The notes beneath the pieces were generated by a model. That model worked only from the letters and a program-made list of their open reading frames with translations. It was not told the DNA's origin and made no database searches. A DNA stretch of 64,000 bases from Owenia fusiformis (Eukaryota > Annelida > Polychaeta > Sabellida > Oweniidae). The translations under genes and the position numbers were made by a program. The first letter of the stretch is position 1. Each line of letters starts with the position of its first letter. This document shows, in pieces, positions 44,401-56,400 of the stretch. The DNA is taken from the NCBI GenBank assembly GCA_903813345.2, contig CAIIXF020000012.1, positions 13,374,932 through 13,438,931 on the forward strand, written 5' to 3'.

Positions 44401-47400
44401 ATTAATGCCACATGCTATGATGACACACGAAAATGATTCTGATATTAAAAACAATATTTCTTGAAAGATTAGTAATATCCTTACATCAGCCTTAGATTTG
44501 GTGACATCATCAATCTGTCTTTGTAGATCGCTTATTTCAGACTCCATACTTTTCCTGGCCTTTACTGCCGCTGCCGTTGCAAACTCTGCATCGTCAAGCT
44601 ACAATAGATGGAGCTTTATTCAATACCCAGAATGCAACATTACCTTCTGCTTTTTTAAACCAATCATTTTAACTTGTCTCTTGTACTAATATCTTGTGAA
44701 TATGCCTTCTCCAAGGATTCTTATAATAGAAACTGCACAAGAAATGAGTATTCAAGAAGTTCAAAAAGAAAGTCACTGATTCTGCCAATTTAATAATACT
44801 GTACCATTTGACATTAAATACCTGATTTCGGAGCTGCTTAATTGCGCTCTTTCCTGCCATATCTTTCTTTTGTTTTTCCAACATTGTTTGCGCATCATGC
44901 AATAAAGCACGTGTTCGTTTCAAATCATTACGCAGCCTCTTTTCCACTCCACGATCCCTATTGGGTACAATGTCTTGCATTTCTGCAAGTTGTCTTTCTA
45001 AATCTTTCTTTTCACGAATTACTGACTGTTTTTCTGCGTATTCTTCATCGAGTTGGACTTCCATGGCCTTGACCTTAAAAACATTATCAATACACTCAAT
45101 TATACACCAATTAATCTAAATTAATTGTCAAATTGTTATTCATTTATTTCTCATGCCAAAAAAAATGTAAATCTTAACTAACAAACTTTAAAATATCAAT
45201 TTTTGCCCAGCCTCAATTAGGAATTTACAGTATGGTTCTACTTGAATGCAAAGAAAGAAGTTTATGGAAAACCAAATACTGCATATCCTGGTACATGTAA
45301 AGAATATCCAAAATACTCAACAGGTATGCTAGCATGCTAACATACTTGTTTATGTTAACATCAACAAACCTTCTTTTGGGTAGAGTATCTCATCTCTTCA
45401 ATCTCAGTGTCTCGTTCTTCTTGCTCTTTATTCTGCTGTTGACGCAACTTCTGAGCATCCATCTCCAGCCTCAGTTTGGCCTGAAATATATGAGCCAATA
45501 TGCAATATCATTTTCCATAATGCAATTGTTAACTAAGCAGGGAAACTTCTCACTGATGAGATCTCGATAAATATCAAACTTATATATATTTAAAAGTCAA
45601 GAATTTAAATGTAATGATATATACTGGAGTGACATTGTTCAAAGTGTCCCATAATGCATCAGTCTGAGCAGACGTCTTACCTGCTCTAGTTGTTGTATAG
45701 TTCCAGCTTGTTCATCAAGTTCTTCTTCCTGGTCAGTCACCTTGGCCTCAAGCTCTGCTTTTGCACGTTTCAATGCCAGGATCTGAATGCAAATTACACC
45801 ATAATGCAACAGCCGAGAAAGCAGATGGCAAACTAAAGCGATATTTCTTCAAGACTTCAAGTTATTTCTAAATTTTCAATCAAAATTACTGTAAAAATAA
45901 TCCTGATGATTTTTCCAGAAATGTGCAAACAAAAATCATTATGAGACAAAATGTAATGGCATGACACCTAATATAATCTCATGTTTTGCACTTCAACAAA
46001 TAATCATTATTTAGTGGGTGGTTGAAGGCCATTTTGAATCAACACATATTCAAAAGTCCAAGCAGACAAATAATTATGAATAAACAAAACATATGAATTG
46101 TACAATAAGTACAAATTACCTGTTTATCTGAATCTTTACTTCCTTTGGATGACAAATCTTCCAGATCTCTCTCAAGAGTCTGCAGTTTCTCCGTCTGCAT
46201 GTCTGAGTCCATCTTCAATGTCTGCAATTACAACACATGCATATACCCCATAATGTAATATTTTAAGCAGAAGTCAATGTCCATCATAGATAGGGGGATA
46301 ACCTCCCATCATACCAAGACCCTATCATTATATATAAAGCTAAAGATCTGTTATAAACAGTTATGAAAACTTGTATTTCCAACAAGACAATAGCAGACCT
46401 TAATGCCCATGTATAACTTCTAATGTTTGCAATCAAAAGTTAAAGTACCTTTAAAGCAATGGATTCAACGTTCAGTGTTTTGAATCACATACATATATCC
46501 CATAATGCAAAATATTTGGCAGATGCAAATAATCATCTTCAATGTCTGGAATCACAACAGCTATATTTATAGTCTATATAGTTCTGAAGACTTCAATGTT
46601 CAGGTTCATTTTTATTGTATCTGTGACATATATCCCATAATGCAAAATATTTGACAGACGTAAATGATCATCCTCAATGTCTGAATTCACAACAGCTACA
46701 TCTATAGTCCATAGTTCTACAGACTTCAATATTCATGTTCATTTATCTGTTATCACAACACATACTATATATCCCATAATGCAATTGCTTTAGCAGATGT
46801 CAATGTAATCCAAATGCCACCATATATCCCATAATTTCAGGGCAAATTGTTGCAAAAAACTGCAATTCCTCAAGTCAAAATGTTATATCTTCCGAGTTAT
46901 GGTCAGTTATTATTATAGACCAGACAGTGTGTGAAACTTGCAAGTTATATGCAGTGGAAGAGCAGCTGTGTTTCCCTTTGATTCAAACAGTTCATTTGTA
47001 GTACATATAAGCAAAAGTAGCAAAGCATAATGCTTGACCATTCCAATTGGTCAAAATCACATTACAAAAGTACTTGATATGATATTCCAATGTACAGAGA
47101 ATCAATTAAGTTGATAGAATTTAGAGATAAGAATGAAAACATGAATTATATTACTCTTTCGCAGGGGTAATCCAATTACATAATTTTTATCTTTCATTAT
47201 TATATTTTTGGCAACATGGATATTTCCTGCTTCTAATTAGGATCTCAAGTTCACACTAGCCTCCACGAATATTCATGTTTCTTAATTACTTCTGGTGATT
47301 AACAAATACAAGATAACAAGTTGCTCTATCAATTAGTCTAAATTGCAGGTTATTTGAACTGTAACAAAATCAACATAGGGATCAAGTTTCCAATTCAAAG

Positions 47401-50400
47401 TGGAATTATATAGATAGTATCAGATATGTTCTTAACACTGAAGAAAGTTCATTAATATTTTATGAGAGAAAAGGCATGGAAAAGGCGTGATTTCCGAGAT
47501 CAGACGTGTCAAGTGAACACATAGTGTGCGTGCTCTAAAAGTATTTGTTTTTCATGCATTATCTGCTACCATGGTGTCAAATAATGTGAAAATTTATGTT
47601 GTCATCCAAACAGATCTTTTTTACCCAGAATGCATCAAATAAAGCAGACGGTTATTTACCTTATAAGCCTGATCTATTGTGTACTTTTCTCCCTGTAGTT
47701 CATCTCTTTCCCGCTGCAACTTTTCTCGATGGTGCTTCTCGTCTTTAAGCTCATTGGTCAGTTTATTTAGCTCCGTGTCAAACCTTAAACATCCAAAACA
47801 CAATATATAACCATGACATCGAAAAATAATCAATCGGGTGATTAATCCCTGATTAATTTCTCAGTAGAAAATTTTGAATTCGATTTGATTCAAACAAATT
47901 GAAAAAATATCAAGATTTTGCTAAAAGTTGGTGAAATTTCAGATTACTCACTTTCGTTGTTTCTTTTCCAGATCTGAATTTCGGTTGATCTGTTCATCGA
48001 GATGTAATTTTGCGTCATTCTGTTCCTGTGTCAAGCGACTAGATTTACGACGCAGATTCTGAATCTGGCGGTGAAGATTGTCATTCTCTTCAATCATCTC
48101 ATTCATCTGAAGTCAAAAACATATCCGAGGTCCATGTTTAAAAATGATTATTTAAAAGTGGAATCTAAACGAAGTATGCAAATTGCAACCAGGCTCCCAG
48201 TGACCCTTGATCTTATTGGTTGCAACTCAATATTATATAGCCAATTAATTATCTCAAGAATAGGAGTTGGTTTCAGTGACCTAAGGGGTCTGGTTGCAGT
48301 TTCCACAGACCCTCCTCAAAACTGGAAAGAACTATAAAAATTAACAGTAAGCTAAATCAAGTTTTAAGAAAGAAATGATTTGAAACAATGGCAATGAGCA
48401 ATAAATGATTTTCTACTTATATGAACTCTGATACCAGACCTTGTAGTCAGGTTTAGGGTCTTTATGTTCATTACTTCCTAGAACAGTGTCATTTAACAAT
48501 ATCTCTAAAAATGTGTTCTTACTTTGCGCTCCAATGCCTTCTGTTTATTGGTCGCTTGATCCATTTCCTCAGTGTGTTCCTGCGTGAGACGTTGACGAGT
48601 CATCTGAAGCTCCCTCTTTAGTTTGTCATAGCGATCCTTGTAGATAGAGTCACCTGGTGGACAGATTCAACACTAACATTTAAATAACTTAGGCATTTTA
48701 TTACATTTTCGTGTTTCATTGAATATTATCGATTTAAACTCAGGAAATGTTATTTGGTTGGTTGAGAAAGATATACTGCATACAAAGAGACATTTTACGA
48801 AAATCAGCGTACCGTCTGTTTCATCTTCGTCACTATCAATGGCTGAGACATTCCACATCCTGGTCTGTGTGACTTCCATCTCCAATTGGTAGTTACGCTT
48901 TTCACTTGAGTTAAATTTTGCCTAAAGTAATAAAAAACAATGGTTCATTTAGTAATAAGTAATGCAAAATAAGTGATATATACTGAGAACTGCTCATTTT
49001 TGTGATTTAAATTAATTCCTTTTCAAAATTTTAAAGTACAATAAATTATGATACAAAAATAAGTAATTCTACAAAAAGTGCTCGTGTTATATAGAATTGG
49101 TGTCTAGAGGAAGGACACAATTAAAAGATGTCAGGGCAGACAAAAAAACAGGGTTTAACTCTCATCATTGAAAAATTATTGTGAAATATTGGCTCAGAAA
49201 ACGATGAAATCTACCTGTAATTCTCGTAATTCTTTCTCCAAACGTAACCTATCTGCCGTCTCTGCCTCAAGTAGCTCACTGGCCTGTAATGATGTGGCAT
49301 TCTCCTCGGCATAGTCTGCTGTCAACTCATTAAGCTGAAATGCAAGACGTTAAAGTGTAACGTGTGATATAAAGTATATGTAAAATACACTTTTCGTGTT
49401 GGTCACATGCTCAGTAAAAAGATACCCAAGGATACACATGTTTAGGGAATGAGTAGTAAACCAATATGTTCATCTATGCATGATTTCCTTAATAAAAATA
49501 TTTGAGCATTTATCATTTCCGGGTCATTTATATTTGGATAAATCATTGTATTTTCCCACTTTAAACCCAATGTTAGATCTTTTTATAATTTTAATTTGTA
49601 TTTTGTGAAAAAAATAGATACATGTATCAAGATATAGATATATACTGTACACTGATATAAGTTTGGTTTTAAATGTCACAATGCATGCGTGTAGTGTTAC
49701 TCCGAAGTAAATGACTTCCCAGATGCCCTTAGTATATTGGCAAACATGTAGATTGACATCAAATCAGAACTTGAATGATTGGTCAGTTATGAATATGATG
49801 CTTTGAATTCCGATTACTTCAAGTATTAGTACAAAGCTCGGTGACATGAAATGTCAGGAAAATGGGAAAAAAATTCTTAACTTGATTAAAAGCATTTGTA
49901 ATAGCCAACTCATGCATTCTTAGACACTGCACTCATTCAAATATTCAGATAAAGGAAACTTCTCCTCATTATTGTTTTAATCTTCTGTAATTCTGAATCA
50001 ACCTAGAGTTTACTAACCTCCCCCTTTTTCTGAAAAATAAACTGAGCTTAACCGAGATGACTCGTTGCATGTCGCCATGTTGTTTTTTATAATACATGTA
50101 TATGTAAAAAGCCTATTGTGTAACTTTTCCTGGCCAGGTCATGCAAATATCAATAATGTGCCATTTTTAAATTGCATAAGAAGGATATAGGGGGTTGGGG
50201 GTAAAAAGCCAGATGTAGTTGAACATCCATAAGGAAAGATGTAACTTCAATATTCAATAAAGAATTAAGAAATGGGGGAAGCAGGGTTTCAAATTTTGAT
50301 CAATTAGTTGGTACAGGCAATATTTACAATATGTCTTTATATAAAATCAGATTATCAACAGTTTTGGCATCTTAGTGGTAAGTTTGAATGTATCATATTT

Positions 50401-53400
50401 TCTGGCATCTTCTAGAATGTCCACTTCATGCACTTTACATTTCCAGAATTTTCCCCTTTAAAATCTGAATGAACCATATCATTTTCTGTCATTTCTATAC
50501 AATTTAGAGTGTTCACTACAAATCTTTTTTCTTTATTCCTTGCTGATTCCACTCTTTTCCCCTCTAATTTGCATCCTAAGACATGTCCTTCATAAAATCT
50601 CAATAATTTACCTTAGTTTCCAGTCTCTCGCATGTAATCCTCAACTGATTGCGCTCTTTTTCCACTTTCTCCAGTTTCGCTTTCAATAGTTCAGTTTCCT
50701 CCTACAATACACAATACAACTGGACTCATTATTAAAGGGTAATGTTAGATTTGTTAACATAATATGCAGTTCAACTGGTCTTAAAGGTCAATGTCAGACT
50801 TGCAAGCAAATTCCACAATTGATAATGTTAAATCAAACAACAGCATGTGAACATAAATCACTGTTAGATACACATAACAAAACTGGGAGCAAAACATTGG
50901 GTTCCATAAAAAAAATATATCTTACCTCTCTTTCTTTGAGTTCTTCCTCCGTGCGGTGAACATTGAGCAAAGGTTGTACTTTGGTATATAGTTTCCACCA
51001 TGTCCAATCCCTGATTCCCATAAACTTCTGGACATTTCTTTGGATACAACTGACTGCCAAATGCTGAACCTATGTAAATTATAAATAAAATAGAGTAAAC
51101 CGGAATAATTTGAACACCAATAGCAGTGTTTGGACTGGCATTATCAACATTTTAAGTTTTTTTACATGGAAATCTAGGGCAGATTAAATAACAAGGCATT
51201 AACATGCAAAATGTCACCACCTGTCATTTGCTACAGATGCTGACTGCCAAAACACCAATGCTGAACACTAATGCTGAACAACAATGCAGAACACCAGTTG
51301 CAGACCACCAAACACCATATTGTTGCTATGATGCAAAAATTGTTTTCAATAAAGACCAATACAAAATTATGGCTTTAAGTATACAAACTTTGAGTTGTTG
51401 GAGTTTCTTCCTGGCCAGGTAGCCACGGCATTTCGCCTGAAAGACGACCAGTTGTCCAGTAATCTTGGTGTCTCGTGCATCTTCAAGTCTAGCAAGTCCT
51501 CCAGCACGGAAAAACACCTGAAAATGGGAGTTAACAAAAATAAATAAGGGATTTGATGTTATGAAAAAAGAGTTTATCTAAGATTTTAAATATGACAGGA
51601 CCAGCATGTTTATGGAATATTTAAATGTAATATTTTTAAGGGCATTTACTCAAGATTTTCGGTACAAAGATCACATTTCACATCTTACATTTTGCAGATA
51701 TTATTATGCACAACATGCAGTTGAATAATAAAGTACTATTTATGAGATCTTGAAATATGTATTATTTATCATTAAGTGAAATTTTTTTGTTACGACAATG
51801 AATACAAAACAAATCTCCAGTAATGAAAGACAAATTTTTTTTCAGGATATCTCCGACATTGCTACATATTTCCATGTAGAGCAACTCTAGTTCAGTGTGC
51901 CTGACTGCCCCTCCCCTACCTCCTTTTTTCAGGATCTCTCCAACATTGCTAAATATTTCCATATAGAGCAACTCTAGTTCGGTGTGCCTGATTGCCCCCC
52001 CCCCTACCTCCTTTTTCAGGATCTCTCCGACATTGCTACATATTTCCATATAGAGCAACTCTAGTTCAGTGTGCCTGATTGCCCCCCCCCCTACCTCCTG
52101 AAGGGCATCTCCCCTATTAGGTAGGCAGAGGGGATCAACATTTCCCACATACCTTAGTTTCTACTCCTGTATGACCATTCCTCTCTCGATAAAAGAAATT
52201 CTATTAAAGATCTAAAAACAAATTTGACCTTACCTTGACCTCTGACTTATACCAAGGAGGGGTCATCGAGAGGTCACAGTCATAATGAGCATTAAACACA
52301 GCAGGGTAAAGGATTTGGCCAGTGTTAAATATGCAAGGGACTGATGTAACATCACCATTTCTACATGCATGACAATCAATTGTGATGCCATGGCAACCAA
52401 TTGTTGCATCACTCCCACTGTTGCCATGGTGATTGTTATTAGTTTCAACGTAAACTCCACTTGCTACCCAATGGCTGTTTTCTTTGATGCTCATACCATT
52501 ATGACCAATTTTCACATTTCTCCCTGTTACTTTATGCTGGTTAGTTCCTAACTGAGATTGTTCAGTTATTTTTAAATTATGCCGAGCCTTGAAATTGTTA
52601 TTTCTCTCTTTGAACTGCAATTCTCTTGGAAACTCTTGTTTCGGAACTGTGAAGGTTTCATACATGACTTTTATTCAATTAAGACGTTTTAAGTACATGT
52701 TTATTTTAATAACATTTCAGTTTCTTTACATTCCACTCTGCCTTACTGTTATACTTGTTTCGCTTAGCATATCTCCATTATACAGCAGTTTACTTCATTA
52801 TACCTCTAAAATGTAATTTTAATATTAATATCCAATATTCCTCAGCAAACGTAAAAATAGTATAGTTCTAGTTCTAATGTTTGTAATTCACATGTTACAC
52901 ATATATACTTATGTCTCTATAGTTTTCGTTTCATGTGCAATTCTGACTCTAATAATAAATATTTATTTAATTATCCGATTATCATTGATTTGATGAACTA
53001 TTAAACTGTAACCAGTTGCAAAATCTAAATCCAAAACTAAGGTCAAAATATTTTGATTATCTATTTGGGGTTTTCACAAATCGTCGATCTAATTTCATAT
53101 TCTATCTCGATATAGTAAGGTGTATATCATACCCATGAAAAAAAGATTGTGTTAATGCTCAATTCTCAGCTTTTTTCTCCAAACTTTGAGTCAGGAGCTT
53201 GAATTTTTGATATTTCTATACAATTTAGAACATTTACTTCTAGTCTGTTTACTTTATTCCTTTCTGATTCCACTCTTTTCCATTCTTTTTTGTGTTTGAA
53301 AATTTGTCATTGTGAATTTTTTTTATAGGTATCAAGTACTATAATAAAACATTCCAAATGACTTAAGCTGTGGGAGCCTTGAAAAATTGTGATTAAATAT

Positions 53401-56400
53401 TAACTTTTTAATCACTTTTTGATGAAATTGCGGGCTAAAGCTTTTAAGGTGTCCAAGCATTAAGAAAACTGGGTAAGGTTGAAGCTTTCAGAATAGCCAA
53501 GTTAAAAATCTTATTTTGACATTCATCATAAATTTCAAATCAAATATGGAAACATATACATCATACAATAATGAAACAGACAGATCTGAACCCTGGATCT
53601 GTGATATGCATTGAGAAATAAACAATGATAACTGAAAATTGATATAATCATGACAATAATCATGACAATAACCATGACAAGTCAGTTTAATAATATGAAA
53701 ACTCAATGACATTTTTGATGAATAAGATTTGATTAAATACTTGAAATACTAAAGGACATCACGTAAATGCACCAATAAACTTCACTTGGAAGACTGCCTA
53801 AAGTAATCATGCTTATTTTATATTTTACTCAATATCTTCATTTATTTTGAACTCAATTTTAAGGAACTCAGTTTTATATACTTTATTTTATTCCTTGCTT
53901 ACTCAAATCTTTTCCATTTCCATTTGTCATTAAAAACACAACCAGAAAAATATGAGATGTTTCAAAAGGAAAGTGATTTCAACTCAAAATTTCAATAAGA
54001 ACAAACTACTTTGAGTATAGCCATAATTGACATACTGGTACATGTAATAACGTCATACTTAATATTGTACTTATTGTATATTTTCTTATATTTTATGCTT
54101 TAAATTTAGTTTTGTAGATTAAGAATAGAAAAAATGAATCTTTTTTTGCCTACATCAGTTTCGCCCTGTATATACAAATTAAATGTCCATAAACTTGAAT
54201 ACTGAATAACGTAATAACTGAAATAAACATACCCAAATTCTGTCATGGGGATTTCTGTATGAGGGTCTCTCAATATCTTAAATCCTAAAGAGACAGGTAA
54301 ATTAAATAAACTTACCTCGTTTGCAATGTCAGTTTCACAATCATCAATGTCATCTAAATTAGTGATGTCATCTCTTACACTTGTGATGTTATCTCTTACA
54401 TTAATGATGTCATCTCTTACTATGGTGTCACCTGGTTCAACGTTAGCATCTACCAGACTGGTAAGGCTTTGAGTTCCATAATTTGAACAATTTAACCCAA
54501 ATTCAGAGTCGTTTAATGAAAAGTTTTTTGAATTGTCAAAGTCAACATTTTCTGAGAGTGCTTTGGATAAACTGTCATCAGATAGATGGCAGGGAAAGTC
54601 ACTAAAATTTGCCTCGGAGTGTGTACTGTTCTCACATTCCTTATCCTTATCATCATGTCTTGTTTCATTGTCATCATGTCTTGTTTCATGGTAATCATGT
54701 CTTGTTTCATTGTCATCATATCTTGTGTCATGGTCATCATGTCTCGTTTCATTATCATCACATCTTGTATCATTATGCTGAGTTCTATCAACATTTGTTG
54801 AGTTGACTTTGAGTGTTGAGTTATCTATATTATTTTCTGTCTCGGGATTCTGGTCCTCACAGTACTGTAGAGGCACTGAGTATAAACGGCCCATGTCTGA
54901 TTGCTCACAGGAAGACTTATCATTAGCAAGAGATACATTCGATACAGATGTATTTCTACTTTTACCATTAGAACTCTCCCTAATTGACTCCACATCTAGG
55001 TTATGAAGATGAACATCGCTAACCTGGCTTGCTTCATCAGTTTCCCTATTTCTAGAAATGGTTCTGTTTGATAGGAATGTAGAGTTGCTACAGTAACCAT
55101 TGTCTTGTAGAGTTGAGTTACCTTCATCAGATAATTCAGTTGAATTTTCCATCGAAATTGGATTTTGAGAATTGTTGTTGTCGTTGATACCATTTCCCTG
55201 ATATTTACAGAACAAATTGGTTTGTTTTCCATCATCAAAATTGTTATTCAAAGTATTGTTATTTAAAGCAATCTCAGTGTTGCTATGATAACCAGTGGTG
55301 TTGCTATGGTAACCATGAATATCCTCATCACTTTGAGCATAGGGGATAGGCATGAATGCATCTTCATCAATGTCCAAATCATTGTTTCCATAGTAACCAT
55401 CATTTTTATTGTTGTTTTTCAAGTCAATTTGATCAGGATTTTCTACACAATCACTTATATTATATCTGTGTTTGTCATCATTATATCCATGTTTTCTGTC
55501 ATTTTGTTCAAGTTTCTCTCTATTGTGTTCATATTTCTCTTTGTATCCATATTTTTCAACTGTGCCATCATTGTCGCGGTAAGATACAGGTTTTATATTA
55601 TTATTAATCCCATGTCTACTATATCCAGGTTTTTCTCTACTGTGTCCATGAATCTCATCATAATATCCAGGTTTCTGAGGATATCCATGTTTCTCAAGTG
55701 TAACAGGGCTCATATGTACAGGGGTACTAGCATGAAGATCCATTGTATTTGCAAAGTCCTCAGAGCTTGATGGAATACTCTCAGATATATCGCTACAAAA
55801 ACTGTCATTGTGACTCTCCGGCATATCACTTTGGCTTTCGTAGAAGCAAACAATATTCTCTGGATTCACATTTTCCAGATTATCCCCAATCGCAGACTTT
55901 CTCTGAGCCTCACCAACTTGAATGTCATCAGGCATTTTCACAACATTATCACCATTCACTTCCAAATCATTTCCATGGTGATTTTTACCTAGACTGCCAT
56001 TGTTCGGGTTGCTAGGGTTTTTATCAAATCCAGCAATAAGCTTAACAACTTTTCCTTGTTTATTGCCTGGAAGATTTTGATTGTGAAGTTGTGATGGTTC
56101 GTTTTTTCCATTTTGAACTGTGATAACATACTCTGGAAATGTTGTTGTGGGCTCGCTTCTGAGAGCATTTATTTTGTTATTACCAGACTCCAGCTGAGAT
56201 TTGGGAGCATTCTGTTTCAGATATCCAGGATTTGACACTTCCATTTTGACTGTAGCATTTCTCTGGGGTTCACCTGATTGGTTACTTCTATATTTGTCTG
56301 AACTTTTGTTTCTATGGCGACTATGCATATTATAACTGTTATTTGATGTATAATCAGAATCAGAATCAACCTGAGAAAAAGAGGAAGTCAGAGGCCTATT

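Noticed and set aside
51762-52148. A 128-codon frame as a third myosin start exon
   Set aside because: It begins with GTG, not ATG, and consists mostly of the 87-bp repeat. Kept only as a repeat and a question.
54285-54315. A 31-base intron in the 3' part of the start exon A frame, between GTAAGT and CTCTTTAG
   Set aside because: Too short for normal animal splicing, and the frame is open through it. More likely the donor at 54315 is used with a distant acceptor.
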